Under the pieces are notes generated by a model. That model searched no databases, had not been told where the DNA came from, and saw only the letters and a program-made list of their open reading frames with translations. Made by a program: the position numbers and the translations under genes. From Blattamonas nauphoetae (Eukaryota > Preaxostyla > Oxymonadida), in contig JARBJD010000003.1 in assembly GCA_033064195.1 (NCBI GenBank), forward strand, positions 620,001 through 684,000: 64,000 bases of DNA, written 5' to 3'. The first letter of the stretch is position 1; each line of letters starts with the position of its first letter. Below, in pieces: positions 1 to 11,484 of this stretch.

Positions 1-338
1 TAAAAGCCAAGATAGTACACGGAGAGTCGATATTCCGACTTGTTTGAGTTGTGTCTCGGATTCAAGAAGGAGGGAGATGTCATCAATTGAAGAATCAGCA
101 GATTGAGTACGAAATGTATTGAAGATGTCTGAATAGTATGAGAGACATATGTTTAATAGCTGCCGATATGGAGTTGCAAAGAATAGTTCAAAGAGAGGGA
201 CAATTGCTTCTGTTCCATTGTTCTTGGCATGAACCATTTCCTCCTCAATTTTCTCGACTTGTGTGAGTATCTAAGAAGGAGAGAGATGATTTTGAAAGTG
301 AACTCTCACACATTGTCAAGTTGATGAGAGAAATTCAT
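1..338 (-). CDS. Unidentified protein, N-terminal part only (cut by window edge)
   Basis: Reading leftward, an ATG at 338 starts nine codons (MNFSHQLDN). A 41-nt intron at 271-311 (gtgtgag...cttag) follows, then an uninterrupted frame to base 1 of about 90 residues. The protein is helical-looking and mixed charged/hydrophobic, with stretches such as VEKIEEEMVHAKNNGTEAI and VPLFELFFATPYRQLL, as in HEAT or other helical-repeat scaffolds. I do not recognise the family. The intron is typical of this genome and keeps the frame open on both sides, which supports a real gene. It diverges from the F-box gene at 510 with 171 bp between the start codons. The remainder lies outside the window. Confidence 0.5.
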
Positions 339-509
339 GAAGGAGACTGTGAGAAAAGTGTTGGCTCTTCTACTGTCGTGTCAAAATACGGTCGAATATT
401 AATTGATGGTAAAACAACAAGATTGAACTGAACAATCATGAGACAGCGCTTGAGATGATTGATTGATTAACAAGAATCTTGAAAAGCATTGTCATGGGGT
501 TGATCAGCA

Positions 510-1529
510 ATGACGTCACTCGTTGACCTTCCACCGCCAATCATTGTCAATATCGCCTCCAACCTGCCAGACAAGGGACTTTTTTCGCTCGCTATGTTGA
601 ACCAGAAGATGCGAGAACTTATCCGTACGACTGCAACAACCACTCCTCCAATCTGTGTCACATCGCCAGAGGAGAAAGAAAACATCCGAAAACTCATTCA
701 AAGTGTGTTCTTTTTGGGATTTATCTTCTTTATCCGACAACATTTGACTCTTTCTCGCCGTATATCAATCCACAGCATACCCAAATCTCACTGACGTCAA
801 TATCTCTCACTCAAGATATCTTACGGATGATATCATTGAATTCCTCGTGGAAAAATGTCCAAAGATTTCCAAACTCAAGCTGTGGAATTGCTTAACATTG
901 ACTGATGCTGGTCTCTTCTCTCTCTTCTCATTCATCATCAAACTCTCCTTTTCTCTTCAAACTCTGAATTGTTATTCATTCCACACTTTTTACTTGATGT
1001 CATGGTAGCACTCCACTCCATTTCAAGACTGACCGATCTCAAATGGATCTGTTTGGGAGACAATCAAAATTTCTCAAACGACGGGGTCACAGAAGTCCTA
1101 AAGGGCTGTGAACAACTTGAAACATTGGATATAACACTCTGTACCAATGTTACTTCAGCTCTGGCGGCTTCTATTGCCGAGCACGGAAAGATGTTGAAAG
1201 AGTTGATTGCAGAGTTCTGCCCAGCCTTTGCAACCAATGATGCTCTCGCTACTATTGCAGGTGGACAATGCAGACAACTTGAAAAACTCATCATGGGAAA
1301 CGGAACGGCCAGTGATGAAGGAATCGAAGCTCTCTTCATTTCACCTCTGAAGGACACACTGACAATACTCGACTTCAGACGCAATGCCGAAATTCAACAA
1401 TCGGGCTACGATAAGATCAGACTGTTTCCAAACATTCAGGAAATCGATGGTGTTCCTGTCAGCAGCCTCCCCGAGGAGGATACTGGGGCGTACTTCATCA
1501 GCAAACGCGCTATGTACGGCGATGGATAA
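510..1529 (+). CDS. F-box / leucine-rich repeat protein
   Basis: Three exons are visible. The first (from 510, MTSLVDLPPPIIVNIASNLP) has the short N-terminal F-box-like helix pattern (LPPPIIVNIASNLPDKGLFS). After introns of about 70 and 100 nt, the reading gives cysteine-containing LRR units of the AMN1/FBXL kind: NLTDVNISHSRYLTDD, CPKISKLKLWNCLTLTD, then CEQLETLDITLCTNVT and CRQLEKLIMGNGTASDEGI. It stops with TAA at 1529, giving about 270 residues. Such proteins usually bind Skp1 through the F-box and present substrates to an SCF ubiquitin ligase through the LRRs. The F-box is weak, so an LRR protein without ligase function is possible. Confidence 0.7.
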
Positions 1530-1774
1530 TCTTTTTATTTGATGTTCTCTACTTCCTTCATTCCATGTCATCAGTGTCCTTTGTCATATATCATCTTTTG
1601 TTCAGAACACAACACTTTCTTGAGAACTCTTTTTTTTTCTGGTGATCGATGAGAGATCATCAGAAGAAGAAAAGAGCGAATGCAACCTGGGTTCACTTCA
1701 AAAACTATGTTGACGATCATGGTCCAAGTTCGTTGAACGATTGTGAAATGGTTCGGCAGAAGGAGATAATCTGT

Positions 1775-2453
1775 TTACATCTTGTTCATGCTAGCAACGT
1801 CAGCCGACTGAACATCATCCATCTCCCCAATCATTTCTTCAATAATTTCAGTTGATGGAACTTTCTCATCCTCGATTGAACAGCTCACTGAGATCTTCTT
1901 GACACCGAAGGCGACATCGATAAGCTTGTCTGAACAAAGAAGAAGCAAGGACATCACGAGAGAGAAACATTGGCATACAGTCACCCCACACAAGACCATC
2001 AATCTTGATGTCCAGGATCTGCTTGGCAAGAGCGTTGAGATCTGTCTCATCAGAGTAAGGCTTGACGTCGATGACCAACATAGACTTGGCAGCCTCATTT
2101 TTACCCTTTGCCTTGTTCTTTGCATCAATTCGTGCTTGGGCCTCCTTGGCTCTCCTGTCGAACTCTTCTTCTTGGCGACGCTCTTCCTCAGAGTCAACAT
2201 CACCAAACAGGTCGAGATCATCGTCATCAGCAGCTGGCTTAGCTTCGGCCTTGGCACCAGCACATGCCTTCCAAGCTTTGCGTTCTTCGCTTGTGAAGCT
2301 TTCCATGTGTCTGAACCATCTAGCAACATGGGTCAATCCACCATGTCCCCGGATAAGTTCAAAAACTTCGTTATCCTTGGCTGATGGGCTCACTCCACCG
2401 AAGTAGCTGTTGGTTCCGAGCTCTGTGTTGAGTTGTTTGAGGTCAATTGACAT
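1775..2453 (-). CDS. Translation elongation factor 1 beta (eEF1B guanine-nucleotide exchange subunit)
   Basis: Two exons (2453-1979 and 1929-1775) flank a 49-nt intron at 1930-1978 and give 209 residues. The N-terminus has a short GST-C-like helical part. Next comes the acidic linker DDDDLDLFGDVDSEEERRQ, the EF1-beta acidic signature, then the catalytic domain with SMLVIDVKPYSDETDL and GLVWGD at the splice point. It continues KLIDVAFGVKKISVSC and ends in the family-typical SADVASMNKM followed by TAA. It recharges eEF1A with GTP during elongation. The C-terminal NKM matches the conserved NKI end, which confirms TAA as a true stop here. A beta rather than delta assignment rests on length. Confidence 0.93.
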
Positions 2454-3318
2454 GAACTATGGAGGCAGAATATCAGTGAAAATAAGTGAAAAGGGCAAGA
2501 TTTCTCCAGAAAATGATGAAAAAGTGAGTTTCAAGGAAACCACAACATAAAATCTCGACTAATTGTCTTTCGAAGGACATACGAAAAAGCGATCGACCCT
2601 TATTGACTAGAAAAACCGACCGAGAGTTTCGACAACTGCGTAGTGAGTGTCTGGTTCTTGAACCGTGTACACAAACTCCTATTAATTGCCAATGACAAAA
2701 TGAAGTTCCACACATCCTCCAAACAAGAGAAGAGAATGATTTTGTCAGGTTCACAAAAACTCTCGTTTTTCCGATAACTCTTAATTTATTTCATCTCACT
2801 TGGAAAAAAATACAGAATTTGAAATTTTAGCTTGGCGCTTGAATTTGGGACTTGGTTTTGATTGGAGTCTTATCGTGCCGAGTGTTTGATCATGATTACG
2901 GTGAAACGTGCTCATATGGATATCACAAAGAATTATAAATTTGCGATGATGACAACCCCTGATGATAGGTGTGAACATGTGTGTTCTTCTGCGTTTTATC
3001 TTTGATATGCCCGAGTGAGAAAATGCGAGAAAATTGAAGATTTCCTGATTGAATGAGGAACTCTACATCTGTTCAATATCTCATATGGCGTTATTTGAAC
3101 GTACATAGGAGATTGTTTTACTAGAGGTTCTTGATGTATCAGGAAGTGGCTGTTCCAGATGATGCGCTGGACTCTTGGGGATTGGTGGGTGGAAAATGAA
3201 TGAAACAATTCATCAAAGTTGGATAAAGACACAGTCAGTAGTGTTTCTCTGATTATGTTTATCTCATTCGTGATGTTCACAGAAATTAAAGTATGGCATG
3301 ATCATTCAGTGAAACAAA
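2454..3318. other. Intergenic stretch without a supportable gene
   Basis: About 860 bp lie between the starts of eEF1B (minus) and the PP5-like phosphatase (plus). Open frames here are short, rich in Cys/His/Phe and match no family. I found no tRNA-like A/B boxes and no repeat. This is unusually long for this window, where divergent starts are often under 60 bp apart. A small intron-rich gene could hide here, but I cannot support one. Confidence 0.5.
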
Positions 3319-5021
3319 ATGTCTCGTCCTGTTCGTCATGTATGCTCCTCTTATATTGCACTATATTTCTTTTTCTTTTGATAGGGTCCACCACCACGCC
3401 GCCAAGGTGTCCAGTCAAGGGCTGGTTTGATATTTTTTTTTATCGATTCGTTCGCCTCTATCTGCCATTGTAGATCCCCTAGATGTTCCAAACCCCGTCA
3501 CACCAACTTACTGCAGTTTGAATCACTTTCTCTTAATTTTCTACTCCTTTTTCATCAATTTATCGTCGAACTTAATCAATCTGCACCCAAAGACACACTC
3601 ATCGAACATCTTCAAAATCAAAAGCGTCTAAAGATCTCTCAAGTTAATGCCATTTTGTCGCAAACACGAAAGGTTCTCGAAGCTCAACCAAATATTCTCG
3701 AAATCAACGTCCCCGAAGGAAAAGAGATCACCATCATTGTATCTACGAACTCAACAACTCCATTGTTCCCATTTTCCTCCTTTTTCAACTGAGATTCCAA
3801 TATACCATAATTCACACATTTTTCTTCTCTCACAGGGTGATACACATGGACAGTATTATGATGTCCTCAATCTTTTCCAACTGAACGGACTCCCTTCCGA
3901 TGAGAATCCATATCTTGTTAATGGCGATTGGGTTGATCGTGGCTCTTTCGGAACTGAGGTATACCATTTTATGATGCCAATCTTTTTCTCATCTCCGAAA
4001 TTCAACAACCCGACATTCTTTCCAGATTGCCTTGGTCTTCTTTGCACTGAAACTCGCGTATCCAAAATCTATGCACCTATTACGTGGAAATCACGAAAGT
4101 GCGATGTGCACGAAGGAATATGGTTTCAAAGCTGAGGTTTGACTTTTCTCTCAAACAACCCATGAGTCGCATAACCTGCCCACATTATTCATTCTTGTGA
4201 TCTCTATTCACCCTTTTTATGATAATCTGATTACACTCTTATTGGACACTTTACACCATTCTTTTTTCTTCTTTCCAGGTTGAAGATAAATACAACACAG
4301 CTGTCTACCAGAACTTCCTCTACATCTTCAACGCCCTTCCCATCTGCACTGTCATTAATCGACGTATCTTTGTCTGCGTATGTCCCATTTCATCCACTCC
4401 TTTTCTCTCTTTCTCTGTCCAATTTCTCCTTCATCTCCATCGTTTATTTCCCGTTCCTCCTTCACTTCTCAGCACGGTGGTCTTTTCACACGCACAAACG
4501 TCCGCCTAGATGAAATCCGTCGCGTCAACCGTTTCACCGAACCTGGTGAAGAAGGCGGTGAAGTTCTCATGGCACAGATGCTGGTGTGTTCCTATGGTCT
4601 TATCTATATTTTTCCGTTCTTTGTTTCAGTGGTCCGACCCCATGGAAACTCCCGGCCAAAGGCAATCCATGCGTCCGTATGGGTGCTCTTTTGGGCCAAA
4701 TGTGACTGATGAATTCCTCGAAAAGAACGGTCTTCAGATGATCATTCGATCACATGAAGTCCGACAGCAGGGATATTCTGTTGAGCATGGCGGTAAACTT
4801 GTATGTGTTCTCTCCACATTTCAACTCACGCAATCCCCGTCTTTCGCTTCCTTTATCAGATTACCCTTTTCTCAGCTCCCTCATACATGGGAGACACCAA
4901 CAAAGCCGCCTACCTCCGTCTCTCTGGAACGAACCTTGAGATCCGGCCGTTCCAATACACTGCTGTCCCATCCCCATCTGCTAAGCTGTATTATGATCAG
5001 AATAGCTGCAAAGCAATGTGA
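3319..5021 (+). CDS. PP5-type serine/threonine protein phosphatase lacking TPR repeats
   Basis: About eight short exons join into a PPP-family catalytic domain closest to PP5. In order they carry GDTHGQYYDVLNLFQLNGLP, GDWVDRGSFGTE, LRGNHESAMCTKEYGF, VEDKYNTAVYQNFLYIF, HGGLFTRTNVRLDEIRR, WSDPMETPGQ, IIRSHEVRQQGYSVEHGG and FSAPSYMGDTNKAAYLRL. All metal and catalytic residues (GDxHG, GDxVDRG, GNHE, HGG, RSHE) are present. The FELNGLPSE-like sequence is specific to PP5. Normal PP5 begins with three TPRs that autoinhibit it. Here I see only about 25 residues (MSRPVRH... with a Pro/Arg stretch) plus the linker helix LIEHLQNQKRLKISQVNAIL before the catalytic core. TPR exons further upstream cannot be excluded. 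The stop is TGA after QNSCKAM. Confidence 0.9.
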
Positions 5022-5334
5022 ATGGCGTCGTTTTTTCTTATTCAGTCACTAGCTTCACGTCACGGCTCCCCCCTTTCCTCAGCGAAGATTGAACGCACAT
5101 AATTTCTTTTATAGATTTTTGTTATTGAATTTATCTTATGCAGCAATATCAATTGAATGGAATAGTGAAACATGCAATTCGTTGGATCATCAAGAGACCC
5201 TGTTCGGTAAAAAAATGAGGAAGAAGCTCTGGAGAGTCAGGATCGTCTTCAAAGTCGAAATAACACAAAAATGTATTTGAGGAAACAAAAATGAGCACGA
5301 ATACCAAAGAAACTGATTCGCGCGTTTCATACAT

Positions 5335-6706
5335 TCAGAGTGGATTGAAGAAATGTCCTAATTCTTCGTCTTCGAGTTGTTTCATCAATCCTTCCATCAT
5401 CTCAATCCCATCCAGATAGTCCAATCCCACAAGAGGATGATCAGCGCCTTCTTCCTTCCATTTCTTCTGTTTCGTTTCCCATTCATGGACATCATCGAAA
5501 AAAGGATGGCCAATCGCTTCTGCACAACTAATCCGATCAGACGGATCAAACTGAAGAAGCTTGTCAAGAAGATCCAGTGCATCTGGTGTTGTTAAATGTG
5601 CGCAATGATCTGTGATGTGATCTTCCCATGAATGCCCTCGACGGTCAAGAAGGCGTTCGGGTGGATCAAATTGAAGGTCCATCTTTTGGAGATATCGCAA
5701 AAAGGTGTCAGTTCCGCATTTTGACACGATTCGATCAATCTGTTCCCATGAGTCGTCGACAGAAAAGAAGCTTGTGGTTCGGAAGAGCATTCCGGCAAAG
5801 ACACATCCCACAGCCCATACATCCACTCCATAATCATATATTGGGACATTGAGAGCCGTTTCAGGTGCTCTAAAGCCAAGCGTCCCGACAAAGAGACTGT
5901 TTCTTTGACCAGGATGGTAGAATGTCGCCAATCCCCAGTCAATCACACGCAATTTCTACGATCGAATAAAAGAGAGATATGTGAATATGAGGCGGAAACA
6001 GACGTGCTGGCTGTGATCAATCAAGATGTTTCCAGGTTTGAGATCTCTGTGCATAATACCGCGTGAATGTGTGAATGCCATCGCTCTGAGGAGTTCAAGC
6101 ATGTAGAATTTGATATCATAGAGTGAAAGAGTTGTGATGAAGAGATAACTATCGATATTTGTGACCTCTTCGAAGACGAATCCGAGTTTTCCAGTTTGCT
6201 TGTCTTCACAGACATCATAAAGGGTAACAATCTGTTCGCAATCTTTGAGTGCGCCTAGAACGAGAATTTCACGTTTGAGTTGACGTAATCTCACCGGCTG
6301 TTGAATTTTTATTGCAACTTTTCTTCCGTCCCTCCTGTCAATACCTGCATAGACGTCACCATAGGTGCCACTTCCTAAGTGTCGAATAATCTCGTAATTG
6401 TCAGAGGGACTGACAAAATGATGGACTAAAAAGTGTAAACTTTGGGTTGAGTTGGAAAGCATCTGGTTGATAATACACCGGTGGATACAGCTTTGTAGGA
6501 TCTTGGTCATAGCGAGCCCGATATTTCAACCATCTAGGGTCCTTGAGGGATGATTTCGAGAGCATGATCTTTCCATAATGAATGATCCTTTTTGTTTGAT
6601 CTCCGGTGACGGTGTTGAAGGATAGGTAGATCTCATCCAGCAAATGAACTTTGTCCAAAATCGAAGCAAAAAACGGAATGGATGTCATCAAGAAGTCTTG
6701 GCTCAT
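5335..6706 (-). CDS. Casein kinase II catalytic subunit (CK2 alpha) with N-terminal extension
   Basis: Three exons are separated by a 31-nt intron (6410-6440) and a 48-nt intron (5956-6003), giving 430 residues. The kinase domain has the glycine loop LGSGTYGDVYAGI, VAIKI, the CK2-style basic stretch PVRLRQLKREI, the catalytic loop GIMHRDLKPGNILIDH and the CK2 hallmark DWG instead of DFG in RVIDWGLATFYHPGQ. YDYGVDVWAVGCVFAGMLF and the C-lobe LLDKLLQFDPSDRISCAEAI follow. About 95 residues precede the kinase domain (starting MSQDFLMTSIPFFASIL), longer than usual for CK2 alpha. CK2 is a constitutively active acidic-site Ser/Thr kinase. It lies head-to-tail behind LysRS with 61 bp between them. 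Confidence 0.9.
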
Positions 6707-6767
6707 TTTTGAAGGTGATGGGAAAATATTCTTGTTTGAAATGAAATATATCTTTTATAAGAGCGTT

Positions 6768-8507
6768 TTATTCAGTTTTTTCCTCTTTCTTTGGAGCTGT
6801 TCCTGCTTGTTCTGGCTTCATTGTTGGGAAGAGAATTGCATCCTGGATAGAAGGAGCCTGAGAGAGCATCATTGCCAATCTGTCGATACCCATGCCCCAT
6901 CCAGCAGTTGGAGGCAGACCATATTCGAGTGAGCGGCAGAAGTACTCATCAATGGTTGTTGCTTCTTCGTCGCCCTTTGCCTTCGCTTTTGCCTGATCCT
7001 CGAAACGCTTGCGCTGGACAATTGGATCGTTCAACTCAGTGTACGCATTGCACCACTCTGTGAAATTGACAAAGAGTTCAAAACGCTCTGTCCACTGTGC
7101 ATTGTCGCGATGATATTTTGCGAGGGGTGACATGATTGCTGGATGGTCACAGATGAATGTGGGGTTCAAACAGTGTGGCTCGAGGTATTTTTCGGCAAGG
7201 GTGTCGAGGAGTTTGTTTGTTGTGGGGGGATTTGGCCATTCGATGTTACGCTCCTTGCAGGCCTTCTTCAGGAATTCAGTGGTTTCTTCACTGCCAAGAT
7301 CGGCGGGCATTGTCACACCCATCGCTTTTTCCAAATCAGGAATGAAGTGGATGCGTCGGAACGGTCGCGAGAAGTCAACCTCGACCATGACGTTTGAATC
7401 AGCCTTGCTGCGGATTTCGACCTTTTCCTTGCCATTGAACAGTCTCTTCACAAGTCCATTCACCATCTCCTCTGTCATTTCCATCAGATCGTTGTAGTCG
7501 AGGAAGGCTGCGTAGAATTCACATGTCGTGAATTCTGGGTTGTGTGTGAGATCAATTCCCTCGTTCCTGAAGAGGCGACCAATCTCATAAACACGGTTCA
7601 TCCCAGCGACAATGAGCCTTTTCAGGTACAACTCTGGCGCGATGCGGAGGAACATGTCGAGGTCAAGTTGGTTGTGGTGGGTGACAAATGGCTTAGCTGC
7701 AGCACCACCAGCAATGACATTCAAGATAGGTGTCTCGACTTCACGGAAATTGCGAGTGTCGAGGAATTCTCGAACGTACTTCACGATTTTGGTGCGAGTG
7801 TCGAAGATGGTGAAACTTGAGGGGTTGAAGATAATGTCAAGCTCTCTCATTCGATGGCGAAGCTCTGGATTCTTCACTTCTCGTGGCATCATATGGAGAC
7901 AAGGCGAGAGGAGCTTGACGATGCTTGGAAAGAGTGTTAATTCTCCACGTTTTGTTTTCCCTGGGAATCCTTCTGCTCCAATCCAATCACCACGTCGTAG
8001 AGAGTTGTGAACTGAAATGAATGCTTCCTGATCGGGAGCTTGGCGAATATCGCACATGAGCTGAATTTTTTGTCCGTCGTTGTGGATATCGTAGAAGACC
8101 AATTTTGCACTCTGAGCACGCTTGAGCATGATACGTCCCCCCACAGAAACTTTATCTGTTTCAACATGTTCTCCATTTTGAAGGTGAGAGTATTTGGCAA
8201 TGAAGTCCTTGAGTTCTATTGAAACATTGAACTTGTGTGGGTAGTTGGGATTTCTCTCGTCACAACCTTCTGGATAGATAACTTTGGTTCTGTTTTCGAA
8301 ATATAAACGAGGGTCAGTATCATCAGCAGGTTCACTAGCAACGACACCCTCAGGCTTCGGTTGTGAATCCATTTTTTCTTTCTTTGCTGCTTCTTTCTCT
8401 GCCTTCTTCTTTGCTGCTTCCTCAGCCTTCTGCTTCTTTTTCAGAGCATTTTTGGACATGGGTTGTCCATTTTCATCCAGGATGGGGGTTTGTTCAGGTT
8501 CTGACAT
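6768..8507 (-). CDS. Cytosolic lysyl-tRNA synthetase (class II)
   Basis: One intronless frame of 579 residues. It opens with a Lys/Ala-rich helix (NALKKKQKAEEAAKKKAEK), the tRNA-binding extension of eukaryotic LysRS. The OB-fold anticodon domain follows (VSVGGRIMLKRAQSAKLVFY, GDWIGAEGFPGKTKRGELT), then the class II core. Motif 2 reads GRLFRNEGIDLTHNPEFTTC and motif 3 GLPPTAGWGMGIDRLAMML. The AxPE(L/M)(Y/F)LKRL part of the lysine site is present as IAPELYLKRLIVAGMNRVYE. Length and all motifs are canonical for the cytosolic enzyme, which charges tRNA-Lys. It is one of very few genes here without an intron. It diverges from CHMP1 with 200 bp between starts and ends in TAA. Confidence 0.97.
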   Translation of the reverse strand: MSEPEQTPILDENGQPMSKNALKKKQKAEEAAKKKAEKEAAKKEKMDSQPKPEGVVASEPADDTDPRLYFENRTKVIYPEGCDERNPNYPHKFNVSIELKDFIAKYSHLQNGEHVETDKVSVGGRIMLKRAQSAKLVFYDIHNDGQKIQLMCDIRQAPDQEAFISVHNSLRRGDWIGAEGFPGKTKRGELTLFPSIVKLLSPCLHMMPREVKNPELRHRMRELDIIFNPSSFTIFDTRTKIVKYVREFLDTRNFREVETPILNVIAGGAAAKPFVTHHNQLDLDMFLRIAPELYLKRLIVAGMNRVYEIGRLFRNEGIDLTHNPEFTTCEFYAAFLDYNDLMEMTEEMVNGLVKRLFNGKEKVEIRSKADSNVMVEVDFSRPFRRIHFIPDLEKAMGVTMPADLGSEETTEFLKKACKERNIEWPNPPTTNKLLDTLAEKYLEPHCLNPTFICDHPAIMSPLAKYHRDNAQWTERFELFVNFTEWCNAYTELNDPIVQRKRFEDQAKAKAKGDEEATTIDEYFCRSLEYGLPPTAGWGMGIDRLAMMLSQAPSIQDAILFPTMKPEQAGTAPKKEEKTE

Positions 8508-8707
8508 TTGATCAAACCAAAACCCAGTAAGAAATGGTCAGACAAGGGTTCGAATGGATCCAGTGAGATGTCTGAAGCAGGAATTGATCTTTGTCAGATA
8601 CCTTCATTCTAATTCACTTCACATATCACCGAACGAGCTGGATGAATTAAACCGACCCACAGAAATTTCTTTACTCTACTAAAACATAACTCCGTTCTAT
8701 CGTCGAA

Positions 8708-9549
8708 ATGATGGATCCAAAACTTCAAAATACAATCCTTGAACTCAGGATGACATCCAAGCGCCTTAATACAGAATCAGCAAAATCTAGAAAACGTCAA
8801 GATGCAGAAAAGGCCAAAATTAAGAAAGCAATCCAACAAGGGAATGCCGAGGGAGCAAAAGTCTACGCACAGAATGCCATCAGAGAAAAGAACATGAGCA
8901 TGATGTACTTGAGACTTGCATCAAGAATGGATGGAATTCAGTCTCGACTTCAAATGGCCTCAGCAATGTCATCAGTTATGAAGGACATTGACAAAGTTAC
9001 ATCACAACTACAGCGTGCATCTAAATCAATGAACATCCAAGAAGTATGGTTTTCATCTTTCGCGTCATTCATCGTTCACATCAAACATGCTCTTTCTGGT
9101 CTTATGAGAATAACATCTGCTCACTTCATTCCATTACTTGTCATTTTTTTTGTTCTAATCACATTTTGAACTTCTTTTCCATTCATTCTTCAGATCAACA
9201 AGATTCTAGATAAGTTCGATCAACAGGTGACTCACATGGATACTGTGAGTGATGTCTGCCTTTTTCCAACATTTTTACTCCTTCCAGGTTGTTTCAGCTG
9301 CAATGGATGATAACATGTCTGGTCAAGTTGCATCAGTCTGTCGATCACATTCCATCATATTTTTCTTCTTAGGATGAAGTCGCAAACCTGATCAGCCAAG
9401 TTGCCGATGAAAACCAGCTCAATCTGGATGGAGAATTTTCAAACCTTATGCCAACAAGGACCGATCTCGCTCCACAACAAGTGCAAGCCCAACCAGCAGC
9501 CCATGACAACGTCGACGAGCGTCTCCGTCGACTTTTGGAGAGCGATTGA
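8708..9549 (+). CDS. ESCRT-III subunit CHMP1/Did2
   Basis: Four exons. The first holds MMDPKLQNTILELRMTSKRL, RQDAEKAKIKKAIQQGN, AKVYAQNAIREKNMSMMYLR and ASRMDGIQSRLQMASAMSSV, the CHMP1 helical core. Short introns then lead to INKILDKFDQQVTHMDT, VVSAAMDDNMSG and a C-terminal exon ending NVDERLRRLLESD and TGA. The last residues form a MIT-interacting motif (MIM1, LRRLL), as in CHMP1 where it recruits Vps4. CHMP1 controls ESCRT-III disassembly at endosomes and in abscission. Either of the first two adjacent methionines could start the protein. All exon joins use GT-AG and keep frame. Confidence 0.93.
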
Positions 9550-9632
9550 TTATACGCTCCATTTCACACCCAGTTTTATTACTCTTGCCTTCGTAAATCA
9601 AACACTGAAGTGAAAATTAAGAGATATAATGG

Positions 9633-11442
9633 TCAATCAAGAGAGTGGACGCGTTGCGACGAGTACAGCTTCCGCGAAGTGCGTTTTGGTCTCTTTTCAG
9701 AATCGTCCTCCCCAAAATCAAAACCATCTGCACTCTCTCCTTCAATCCGCATTTCCTTCTCCGTGTCATTCTCTTTGTCCTCGCTGTCTCTCTTCACTTT
9801 GGCTATTGAATCCTCCTCCTGATCATAAACAAGCAGTGAATGATCAGTAAACATCTCGTCGTTCTCTTCTTCATCGTGTTTTCTTCCAACTTTCCCTTTT
9901 TGAGGGCTTGACTCTCCATCCACGGAACTATCCTCTTCCGATTGATCGCCAGTCTCCGGCACGTCATTCTCAATCATCCCTCTCAACCTCCGCATCCACA
10001 CTCTGTTGTGGCTGAGAGTGCGGAACCTGTCTCGAATCTGCATATCGCTTCTGTTCAACCCGAGTGACTCGTCTTTAGCGATCGCTGCCCAATGCATCCC
10101 ATGTTTGATGATTCCACTTGCCAACAACTCGTCCTCTGCTGGTGTAAATCGCTATCAGAACCAAAATGAAGGGAAGGAGGGGAGAACACACCTTCCTCTT
10201 TTCGATCTTCGCTTTGTGACGTCCTGTTTTGGGGGCATCACCTTCCTCGACTAATCTCGGGTCTGACGGAGGCGATGAAAGAACTGAGAAGAAAGGAAGG
10301 ATACTGTGAATAGCCGGCGTATGCGTGGGTAGGATAAGACTGATTGAGACTCCAGAATTAGTCGCCTTGACTGTCCTTTTCGCCTTCCCTCCGCTTTTTC
10401 GGTTTGAGTGGTCAGAAACCGGCTCAGAATGATCAGAGTCATCATCATCGTCAACAATGCGCTTGATCGATGCCATTTTTGACGGCTGGTGAGGATCATT
10501 TGCTGTGAGCACATATTTTGGAGGGACAACTGACGGGGGTTGTCTTACCGATTGTGTGTTCTGCCTTTGTTGGATATCCGGCAAAGAATTTCCTTCCACA
10601 ATGATTGATTCAACGCTAACGGCATCTACATTTGCGGTAGCTTGAGGAATTAAAAGTTCTTCCGTTTGGATTGACACATCACGGTTGGCGCTTGTTTCTG
10701 AATCCAATTGGATCGGTTCATCAATGGTATTGGCAGATTCCTCTTTAGAAGGTGGAATTATGGATAAAACAAATGAGTAAAGAGATTCTAACTCATTGAG
10801 AAAACCAGTGTCGAGTTTTTCAGAATTGTTGATGATATCACGAAGAGTGACCGAAAAGAACTTGATGATCTCAATTGGAGATGAAAATCTTTGCTGAATG
10901 GAAAGACTATTCAGGATTTGTGTTCGAAATTCTGGAGGAAGAGGATCATCTTGTTTTGACTTGTTCGTGACTACGAAAATTGAAATATCTTCTTTATTGC
11001 GCCCAATTGAGTTTGGAAAGACATTGTTTAAGACGGTTGTACAAGATTCGAGGATAGACAAATAAAGTTGTGAGAAGAGAGGGGAGTTGAAATGTGATTT
11101 CCTAGTTTCGTCGAGAACGAATGATTTGTTAAGAAATTGAATAAAGGTGGATAATGTTGCGGTTTGAGATTCAATAAGTTGAAAAAGAGCACAACAATCC
11201 AGGCGGAAGCAGAGGAGAGAGACATGTGGATTATCAATTGATGATGGGATGAGTGAGACCAAATAATCCATATCTTCCCTCACATCGGGGAGAGTCTGTG
11301 CATGTGATTCGATAAAGCTGATCAAATGTCGAGAAAAATGTGAAAAGAAAGAGTCATCCATATGGAAACATTCATTGTGGGTGAACAAATCTGTGTTTGG
11401 TAAAGGAAATCTGGTGCTATCGATGAAGTTTGTGAAAATCAT
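9633..11442 (-). CDS. TRF-like telomere-repeat-binding factor with C-terminal Myb domain
   Basis: Two exons (11442-10192 and 10151-9633) join across a 40-nt intron inside the Myb helix, giving 589 residues. The N-terminal 230 residues are helical and hydrophobic, similar in layout to the TRF dimerisation domain. A polar Ser/Asp-rich middle follows. The C-terminal Myb unit reads KIEKRKRFTPAEDELLASGI, KHGMHWAAIAKDESL, then the recognition helix MQIRDRFRTL, resembling the telobox VDLKDKWRT. A highly acidic tail follows (TGDQSEEDSSVDGE). The layout of helical N-terminus plus one C-terminal Myb suggests double-strand telomere binding. The telobox is not exact, so another single-Myb factor is possible. 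Confidence 0.65.
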
Positions 11443-11484
11443 GTTTCAAATTAAAAAAAATGAGTGAAATGAAAATGAAGATTA

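Noticed and set aside
8541-8580. tRNA B-box-like GGTTCGAATGG near the LysRS start
   Set aside because: No A box, no cloverleaf stems and no T-run follow. It lies in the short divergent spacer between LysRS and CHMP1.
10080-11442. A 67-nt intron (GTCTCAATCA...TTCTCAG) near 10286-10352 in the TRF-like gene
   Set aside because: Removing it breaks the frame into the Myb exon, while the uninterrupted reading stays open and joins correctly through the 40-nt intron.
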